Of a stretch of DNA of 10,614 nt, positions 6,470 to 10,614 are shown one piece after another; position 1 is the first letter of the stretch, and each line of letters starts with the position of its first letter. The DNA comes from Anaerolineae bacterium. Lineage in GTDB: Bacteria > Chloroflexota > Anaerolineae > Aggregatilineales > Phototrophicaceae. The notes under the pieces are model-generated. The model saw only the letters and a program-made list of their open reading frames with translations. It made no database searches and was not told the DNA's origin. A program made the position numbers and the translations under genes. The stretch spans positions 1 to 10,614 of the forward strand of contig JADLHH010000058.1 of NCBI GenBank assembly GCA_020848855.1, given 5' to 3'.

Positions 6470-7135
6470 ATGTCGCAACTTCTGGAACAAGTTGGCGAAT
6501 TGATCCACGCTTTGATCCTGCAGCTCGGCTATCCGGGCATCGCCACGATCATGCTGGTCGAAAACCTGTTCCCACCCATTCCATCTGAAATGGTCATGCC
6601 GTTTGCCGGCTTCCTTGTCGGTCGTGACGAGTTAAGTTTCGTCGGCGTGTGGATCGCCGGGACAACCGGTTCTGTCCTGGGGGCGGTGATTCTCTACTAC
6701 ATCGGGATGTGGGCGAGCAATACGGTCGTGCGTCGTTTTCTGCGCCGCTACGGGAACTGGATCGGCATTTCCGAGGCGGATTACGACCGGGCGCTGCGTT
6801 TCTTCGAACGCTATGGCGACGTGGTGATTTTCTTCGGGCGCTGCATCCCGCTCGTGCGCAGCCTGATCTCGATTCCGGCGGGCGCTCATCACATGCCGCT
6901 GCCGCGCTTCCTGCTGTTTACGGCGTTGGGTTCGGCTATCTGGAGCGGTATTCTGGGATATGCCGGGGTTGTGCTTGGCGAAAACTGGGAGCAGATTCTC
7001 GATTTCATCGATCACTATCAGACGCTTACGATCATCGTGATCGCGATTGGGGGCGTCCTGCTGGTCGGTGGATGGGTGGCAATCAGAGCGCGCGGCAGGT
7101 CTCGCGCCAGCCAGGAGCCAACGCCCGAAGCGTAA
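6470..7135 (+). CDS. DedA / SNARE-associated family membrane protein
   Basis: A 221-residue polytopic membrane protein of the DedA family, whose members include undecaprenyl-phosphate and other lipid translocases (family knowledge). Family motifs are clear: E31 and E40 in VENLFPPIPSEMVMPFAGF, G67 in TTGSVLGAVILYYIG, and R124 and R130 in FFGRCIPLVRSLISIPAGAHHMP; these acidic and basic residues are the functionally important ones in the family. A C-terminal span (about residues 184-207) is followed by a basic RARGRSRAS tail. The start at 6470 is supported by GGGAG at 6 bases. It is transcribed divergently from the ECF operon and converges on a small unknown gene. The likely role is envelope lipid recycling; the exact substrate is unknown. 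Confidence 0.92.
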   Translation: MSQLLEQVGELIHALILQLGYPGIATIMLVENLFPPIPSEMVMPFAGFLVGRDELSFVGVWIAGTTGSVLGAVILYYIGMWASNTVVRRFLRRYGNWIGISEADYDRALRFFERYGDVVIFFGRCIPLVRSLISIPAGAHHMPLPRFLLFTALGSAIWSGILGYAGVVLGENWEQILDFIDHYQTLTIIVIAIGGVLLVGGWVAIRARGRSRASQEPTPEA

Positions 7136-7170
7136 ACGCGCCGATTTCCTGTACAGATGGTTCCCCCGAT

Positions 7171-7202
7171 AAAAAGAGAGCGCCTTGGCATGAGGCGCTC
7201 TC
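7171..7202 (-). terminator. Intrinsic terminator of the small minus-strand gene
   Basis: A perfect 9-base stem, GAGAGCGCC (7176-7184) and GGCGCTCTC (7194-7202), has a 9-base loop. On the minus strand the stem is followed directly by TTTTT (7175-7171), the classical Rho-independent layout. It lies 22 bases after the stop of the 72-residue gene. On the plus strand, downstream of the dedA-like gene, no T-run follows, so it works best for the minus strand. Confidence 0.9.
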
Positions 7203-7224
7203 CAATTCTCTCGATATCTCCAAC

Positions 7225-7443
7225 CTACATCGTCTGTCCCGTGCCGCGCGGTCGCTCGCGGAAGTAGCAGTCATCGCCCTGCTGCTCGATCAACGTGAAC
7301 CACGACTCGATCCAGGCGCGGCGCTTGTTGAAATCGTCAGCCGGAATGACGATCAGTTTCTGGTTGCTGCTGTCAGTCCTGATATCCGCGCGAACGCCCA
7401 TGTGCGCCAGAAACTCACGAATATAATCCGTACCCTTTTCCAT
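7225..7443 (-). CDS. Small hypothetical protein, 72 residues
   Basis: I do not recognise this protein. It is 72 residues, soluble and mixed alpha/beta in appearance: MEKGTDYIREFLAHMGVRAD, a short hydrophobic strand KLIVIPADD, then KRRAWIESWFTLIEQQGD and a basic end (YFRERPRG). It has no membrane span or signal peptide. I chose ATG 7443 over GTG 7452 because AGGAG (7456-7452) sits 8 bases before the ATG and overlaps the GTG. A proper SD and a strong terminator 22 bases after the stop argue that it is a real, independently ended gene. It has its own AT-rich upstream region with repeated ACTTA(T/A)CGT motifs, suggesting regulated expression. Function unknown. Confidence 0.75.
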   Translation of the reverse strand: MEKGTDYIREFLAHMGVRADIRTDSSNQKLIVIPADDFNKRRAWIESWFTLIEQQGDDCYFRERPRGTGQTM

Positions 7444-7451
7444 CGCCGCCA

Positions 7452-7456
7452 CTCCT
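7452..7456 (-). promoter_or_regulatory. Ribosome binding site deciding the start of the 72-residue gene
   Basis: AGGAG on the minus strand has an 8-base spacer to ATG 7443. It overlaps the alternative GTG at 7452, which rules that codon out as the likely start. Confidence 0.75.
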
Positions 7457-7471
7457 GAAGCTACTCTTCTA

Positions 7472-7539
7472 ACGATAAGTGATCCTCAGTATTCCTACAC
7501 TTAACGTTGGTAAAAATTTACACATATAGTACTTATCGT
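7472..7539. promoter_or_regulatory. Cluster of three ACTTA(T/A)CGT motifs upstream of the 72-residue gene
   Basis: A 9-base motif occurs three times within 68 bases: ACTTATCGT on the minus strand (7480-7472), ACTTAACGT on the plus strand (7499-7507) and ACTTATCGT on the plus strand (7531-7539). The outer two form an inverted repeat. Between them lies GTAAA-AA-TTTAC (7510-7521). The region is clearly more AT-rich than its surroundings, spans the gap between the M20 gene stop (7567) and the small gene, and probably holds the small gene's promoter and operator sites. No exact promoter is assigned. Confidence 0.4.
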
Positions 7540-7566
7540 ATGTCATGCGCGGCTCGGTTTCACAAC

Positions 7567-8721
7567 TCACTGGATACTCATCCAGCGCGTCGTCGCGTCG
7601 GCGAGCACGGCAGAGCAGCGATACACGCTGTCCAGCTCGACGTACTCGACGGCGGCGTGCGCGCCTTCTCCACTCGGTCCGTAAATCGCCGTTGGGATGC
7701 CCGCCCGCCCCAGAATCGCTGAATCCAGCCAGGCGAACATGCCGCTGAAAACAGGTTCGCTGCCGGTCACCCGCTGGTACGAGCGGGCGAGCGTCTGGAC
7801 GATGGGCGCGTGCCGGCTGATCTCGTAGCCCGGTCGCGTGAAGTCGACCTCGACCGAGCCGCTGAAGCTGGGGTCGGCAGCGGCGAGTGCGGCGATGCGG
7901 TCTTCCCACAAACGCAGCACGTCTTCGACCGGCTGATCCGGCAGCAGACGGTGTTCGACTTCCAGCCGGCAGCGATCCGGGTAGGTGCTCAAGCCCAAGC
8001 CGCCCATGATCATGCTGGCGTGCGCCGACGCCCTGCCGAGCAGCGGGTGCTCGCGCTGCGGAAATACCTCGCGCTCCAGCCGGTCGAGTTCGACCAGCAG
8101 ACGCCCCATATGGGTGATGGCATCGACGCCGGTCTCGTACAGGCTGCCGTGCGCGGCTTTGCCGTCGGTGGTCAGCGTCAGCCACGCGAAGCCCTTGTGT
8201 GCCAGCACGATCTCACCCTCGGTTGGCTCGGTGAGGATGGCAGCATCGGGGTGAACCAGCCGAACGAGCGCATCCATGCCGACGCTGGCGTATTCCTCGT
8301 CGGTGACGAAGCCGAGCCACAGATCGCCCGCCAGCGGCTGGTCGCGCAGGACGGATGCCGCGCCGAGGATCGCCGCCAGCCCCCCCTTCATATCGACCGA
8401 GCCGCGCCCGTACAGCCGCCCGCTCTCGATGCGCGCGTCGAACGGGTCGCCTTCCATGTTCTCGATGCTGACGGTATCGGTGTGCCCGGTCAGCAGCAGG
8501 CTGCGCCCGCCGCCGGTTCCCCGGCGGTGCGCGACTACGTTCGGGCGACCGGGAGCGCTCTCCTGCATCTGCACGTCAAAGCCGAGGTCTTCGCAGACTT
8601 TCGCCAGCCATTCCGCGATCACGCTCTCGCCGACGCCACCTTCTGCCAGCACCGGATTGATCGAGTTGATCTTCACCATATCGCGCAGCCACAGGGTAAT
8701 CAGGTCGGTATCGATGTTCAT
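7567..8721 (-). CDS. M20-family metallopeptidase (ArgE/DapE/CPG2-like)
   Basis: A 384-residue cytoplasmic two-metal hydrolase that would cleave an amide bond of an N-acyl amino acid or small peptide. Expected active-site motifs are present: H80 and D82 in LLLTGHTDTV, D110 in YGRGSVDMKGG, the catalytic/metal pair E142-E143 in VTDEEYASVG, E165 in LTEPTE, and H355 in GPSGEGAHAAVEYV. H191 in GKAAHGS marks the start of the lid/dimerisation domain. Length is normal and no residue is missing. The ATG at 8721 overlaps the trmB stop (ATGA) and has AAAGGTGA upstream, so it is the second gene of a trmB operon. Substrate (acetylornithine, succinyl-diaminopimelate, peptide) cannot be decided here; no arginine or lysine genes are nearby. 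Confidence 0.92.
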   Translation of the reverse strand: MNIDTDLITLWLRDMVKINSINPVLAEGGVGESVIAEWLAKVCEDLGFDVQMQESAPGRPNVVAHRRGTGGGRSLLLTGHTDTVSIENMEGDPFDARIESGRLYGRGSVDMKGGLAAILGAASVLRDQPLAGDLWLGFVTDEEYASVGMDALVRLVHPDAAILTEPTEGEIVLAHKGFAWLTLTTDGKAAHGSLYETGVDAITHMGRLLVELDRLEREVFPQREHPLLGRASAHASMIMGGLGLSTYPDRCRLEVEHRLLPDQPVEDVLRLWEDRIAALAAADPSFSGSVEVDFTRPGYEISRHAPIVQTLARSYQRVTGSEPVFSGMFAWLDSAILGRAGIPTAIYGPSGEGAHAAVEYVELDSVYRCSAVLADATTRWMSIQ

Positions 8722-9710
8722 TCGCTGCTCACCTTTGATTTGAGGATTCGGGTTTCAGGATGCAGCTCCATCAGCCAGTCCATGAGCCGGCGCACCGCCA
8801 GATGGATGCCCGCTGTCGGGCGCGGCTGACCGATGGTGCTGAGCTGGAGCGTATATTCGCGCGCGCCGGGGGTATCCGGGTGCTGGCGGGTGACGATCAC
8901 CAGCGCGACGCGCTGCGTGATGGTCGGCTCGCCGACGTGCGCCTCGATCAACAGCGCTTCCCTGCCCAGATAGGCATGGCTGAGGTTGACGTGTGTCCCA
9001 CCCTCGCCGTACTGGATCGGCTCGAAGCGCTCGATCATGTCCTCAAGCGTCAGCAGGCTGGCGAAAACGATGTGGGGCATGGGAGCATCCTTGACTACGG
9101 GCACGTCCGGCGCGGGCGACTCGTTGCGACGATAGGCGAAATAGTAACAATCGCGCCCCTCACGCCGGGCGGCGGCTTCGTACTTGGTTACGATGCGACC
9201 GGGCATCTCATTTGCCCACGCGCCCGGCAGAAGATTGTCGAGACCGGGCGTGGCGGTGAGCAGGTGGTGGCTCATCTCGGCGTAGGCGAGGATGTCGGTC
9301 GCCAGGTATAATTCGCCGCCCGGCGCGAGTCGGTTGACAATCGCATCGAGCGTGTCACGCTGCATCAGGCGGCGGTGACTGTGATCGGTCTTAAACCAGG
9401 GGTCGGGGAAGTTGATATGCGCCTGCCAGATCGACGCTGGGGCGAACAGGTGATGCAGCGCCGTCTCCGCCATTGAATGGACGATGCGGACGTTGGTCAG
9501 GCGCTCATGCTCGATCTTGCGCTCAGCGCGCACCAACGAGCGGTTGGAGATCTCCAAGCCAATGATATTCGCGTCCGGGAAGCGGCGGGCAAGATGCAGC
9601 AGATACGCCCCCTGACCGAAGCCGATCTCGACGATCAGCGGGCGGGCGACGCCGAATAATGCCGCCCAATCGGTCGGCGCGGGCAGCATCTGGCTGTTGA
9701 GCTTGTCCAT
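8718..9710 (-). CDS. trmB: tRNA (guanine-N7-)-methyltransferase with C-terminal extension
   Basis: This enzyme methylates G46 in the tRNA variable loop using S-adenosylmethionine. Residues 1 to about 195 match TrmB: SAM motif VEIGFGQGAYLLHLA (27-41), acidic loop GLEISNRSL (51-59), the family-defining INFPDPWFKTDHSHRRL (99-115), PGGELYLATD (130-139) and TKYE (175-178). Residues about 200-330 form an extra C-terminal domain beyond the roughly 210-240 residues usual in E. coli-type enzymes; thermophile TrmB proteins are known to have such extensions that stabilise the enzyme. The ATG at 9710 has AGGGGAGG (9728-9721) at 10 bases and an extended -10 promoter just upstream. The stop overlaps the M20 gene start by four bases. 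Confidence 0.93.
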   Translation of the reverse strand: MDKLNSQMLPAPTDWAALFGVARPLIVEIGFGQGAYLLHLARRFPDANIIGLEISNRSLVRAERKIEHERLTNVRIVHSMAETALHHLFAPASIWQAHINFPDPWFKTDHSHRRLMQRDTLDAIVNRLAPGGELYLATDILAYAEMSHHLLTATPGLDNLLPGAWANEMPGRIVTKYEAAARREGRDCYYFAYRRNESPAPDVPVVKDAPMPHIVFASLLTLEDMIERFEPIQYGEGGTHVNLSHAYLGREALLIEAHVGEPTITQRVALVIVTRQHPDTPGAREYTLQLSTIGQPRPTAGIHLAVRRLMDWLMELHPETRILKSKVSSE

Positions 9711-9739
9711 CGCGCCACGTCCTCCCCTGCTCGGCGCGG

Positions 9740-9748
9740 ATTGTACCA
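9740..9748 (-). promoter_or_regulatory. Extended -10 promoter for trmB
   Basis: TGGTACAAT on the minus strand combines a TGN extension with a TACAAT -10 hexamer, about 30 bases before the trmB start. There is no good -35, as is usual for extended -10 promoters. It would give a short leader containing only the SD. Confidence 0.45.
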
Positions 9749-9794
9749 GACCGTGCAGATGAGATCGTAGTGCCGCGCAGAGCCAAACGATTCA

Positions 9795-9850
9795 ACGCAG
9801 CGACGCAAAGGGTTAAAGAAAGACGCAAAGTGTTTTGCGCCTTTGCGTTA
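9795..9850. repeat. ACGCAAAG repeat cluster overlapping the methyltransferase stop codon
   Basis: ACGCAAAG occurs at 9803-9810 and 9823-9830, with a related ACGCAG at 9795-9800 and an inverted copy CTTTGCGT at 9841-9848. The 9823-9848 pair can fold into an 8-base stem with a 10-base loop. On the minus strand this is followed by CTTTCTTT, so it may end the methyltransferase transcript. The TAA stop of that gene (9850-9848) lies in the edge of the repeat. I recall similar ACGCAAAG-type spacer repeats from other bacterial genomes but cannot check it here. Confidence 0.75.
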
Positions 9851-10567
9851 AAGCTCTGTTTTTGCTTTCCGCAGCACAGTGTACATATTCGCCGCGTCGG
9901 CGCGGTATTCGGCGACCGTCGCCAGCCCGGTCGCCGCGACCAGCCGCACGTGTTCGGCGTCGTCCACATGATGACAGTAGCGCAACGCCTGTTCGCCGCG
10001 CCGCCAGTCGAGCAGGTAATCGCCCGGCTCGACCGATATCCCCGAATCCCACGCCACGACTCGCTCGCGGAAGCGCGCCTCGTCCATGAAGCGCCATTCG
10101 GTGAACGCCAGCAGCCCGCCCGGCGCGACTCGCTGCGCCAGCGCCCGCAGCAGCGCCACCCGCGGATCCGCGCCGGGGATATGGTGCAGCACACCGAACA
10201 GCGCCACCAGATCGAACTGACCGAGTGACTCATCCGGGGGCTGTTCCACGATGTCGCGCTGCTCCAAACACACATCGAGACCTGCCAGCGCCAGCCGCGC
10301 CCGGTCGAGCAGCGCCGCGCTGGAGTCGATGCCGACATAACGCAGCCGGTCGCGTTCCAGCCGCTCCGCCAGAAAGACGCCGAAGCGACCGTTGCCACAG
10401 CCTACGTCGAGAATCGAAAACTCTGTAGGGGCAGGTGGCTTGCTTTGCAAGCCTAGACCTGCCCTAACGATTTCGGCGACGCGCTCCCAGCCCGCCCATG
10501 CGCCCTGTCGGGTGGCGTCGAAATCAGCGGCGACCGTCTCGTAAAAGCGGCGGTTGATGTCGTTCAA
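9848..10567 (-). CDS. SAM-dependent methyltransferase, Trm9/ALKBH8-like
   Basis: A class I SAM methyltransferase, 239 residues from the TTG at 10567. Motif I is ILDVGCGNGRFG (52-63), motif II YVGIDSSAALLDRA (77-90), then FDLVALFGVLHHIPG (118-132) and APGGLLAF (148-155). The start FYETVAADFDATRQGAWAGW (8-27) resembles the (Y.xIAxxFSxTRxxPWP) opening of Trm9/ALKBH8 tRNA wobble-uridine methyltransferases, and the end (RYCHH, AEYRADAANMYTVLRK) also fits that group's RYYH...NxYVVLRK pattern. Residues 34-48 are encoded by a palindromic repeat. The start is uncertain: TTG 10567 has no SD, whereas AGGAG (10603-10599) sits 7 bases before an in-frame CTG at 10591 that would add MDDATIRT. The frame stays open to the window edge. 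The tRNA role is inference. Confidence 0.88.
   Translation of the reverse strand: MNDINRRFYETVAADFDATRQGAWAGWERVAEIVRAGLGLQSKPPAPTEFSILDVGCGNGRFGVFLAERLERDRLRYVGIDSSAALLDRARLALAGLDVCLEQRDIVEQPPDESLGQFDLVALFGVLHHIPGADPRVALLRALAQRVAPGGLLAFTEWRFMDEARFRERVVAWDSGISVEPGDYLLDWRRGEQALRYCHHVDDAEHVRLVAATGLATVAEYRADAANMYTVLRKAKTEL
10425..10468. repeat. Palindromic repeat, GTAGGGGC family, inside the methyltransferase gene
   Basis: The outer arm GTAGGGGCAGGT (10425-10436) is matched by ACCTGCCC plus TAAC (10457-10468), one C short of perfect. An inner stem GGCTTGC (10437-10443) and GCAAGCC (10447-10453) encloses a TTT loop. It shares only the outer GTAGGGGC/GCCC.TA ends with the other two copies; the core differs. 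It encodes residues 34-48 between the N-terminal helix and SAM motif I, without breaking the frame. Confidence 0.85.
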
Positions 10568-10598
10568 CGTGCGGATCGTGGCGTCGTCCAGCGCATGT

Positions 10599-10603
10599 CT
10601 CCT
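10599..10603 (-). promoter_or_regulatory. Ribosome binding site upstream of the methyltransferase
   Basis: AGGAG is the only good SD near this gene. It is 7 bases before an in-frame CTG (10591) and only 2 bases before an out-of-frame ATG (10596) that stops after ten codons. It points to a start upstream of the TTG at 10567. Confidence 0.5.
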
Positions 10604-10614
10604 ACAATAAGGCA

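Noticed and set aside
7810..8829. Plus-strand open frame of 339 codons
   Set aside because: It is antisense to the M20 peptidase and trmB, which have intact catalytic motifs; composition is shadow-like.
1..10614. CRISPR array, tRNA, rRNA, transposase or phage genes
   Set aside because: No regularly spaced direct repeats, no recognisable RNA gene folds and no mobile-element proteins were seen on either strand.

Overview
The window is GC-rich, gene-dense bacterial DNA, and it looks like a member of the Chloroflexota (Anaerolineae-like). I infer this from the style of the proteins: a TPR protein with one membrane span, a long Thr/Pro/Ser linker and an SH3-like end; a TrmB with a long C-terminal extension; and GTAGGGGC...GCCCCTAC palindromic repeats. 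No database was searched, so the taxonomic call is an inference.

Layout: (1) 1-1493, plus strand, the 3' part of a TPR / transmembrane / SH3-like protein. (2) 1575-6201, minus strand, a tightly packed six-gene operon. In transcription order it encodes an ECF sigma factor, four integral membrane proteins that form two related pairs, and an ABC ATPase. Five of the six genes touch or overlap the next one, and the sixth follows after 12 bases with its Shine-Dalgarno sharing the preceding stop codon. (3) 6202-6469, a divergent promoter region. (4) 6470-7135, plus strand, a DedA-family membrane protein, convergent with (5) a 72-residue unknown minus-strand gene that ends in a clear intrinsic terminator. 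(6) 7567-9710, minus strand, trmB (tRNA m7G46 methyltransferase) overlapping an M20 metallopeptidase gene. (7) 9848-10567 or slightly longer, minus strand, a SAM methyltransferase whose sequence pattern resembles the Trm9/ALKBH8 tRNA wobble-uridine methyltransferases.

How the genes may work together: the ECF sigma factor probably drives its own operon, which encodes an ABC-2 exporter-like complex. No classical zinc-binding anti-sigma factor is present. The first membrane protein carries a soluble N-terminal region of about 85 residues, which could take that role. DedA proteins include undecaprenyl-phosphate carriers, so an envelope-stress theme across the divergent pair is possible but unproven. 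The two methyltransferases at the right end may both act on tRNA.

The most notable feature is a family of short palindromic repeats with GTAGGGGC outer arms. One copy lies between convergent genes (1525-1552). Two others lie inside open reading frames without breaking them (5477-5504 in the first membrane protein, 10425-10468 in the Trm9-like methyltransferase), and they are read in different frames. This is the pattern of a mobile or spreading palindrome that inserts into coding sequence and adds a peptide, comparable in concept to the Rickettsia palindromic elements. A second repeat type (ACGCAAAG units, 9795-9850) supplies the stop codon of the methyltransferase gene.
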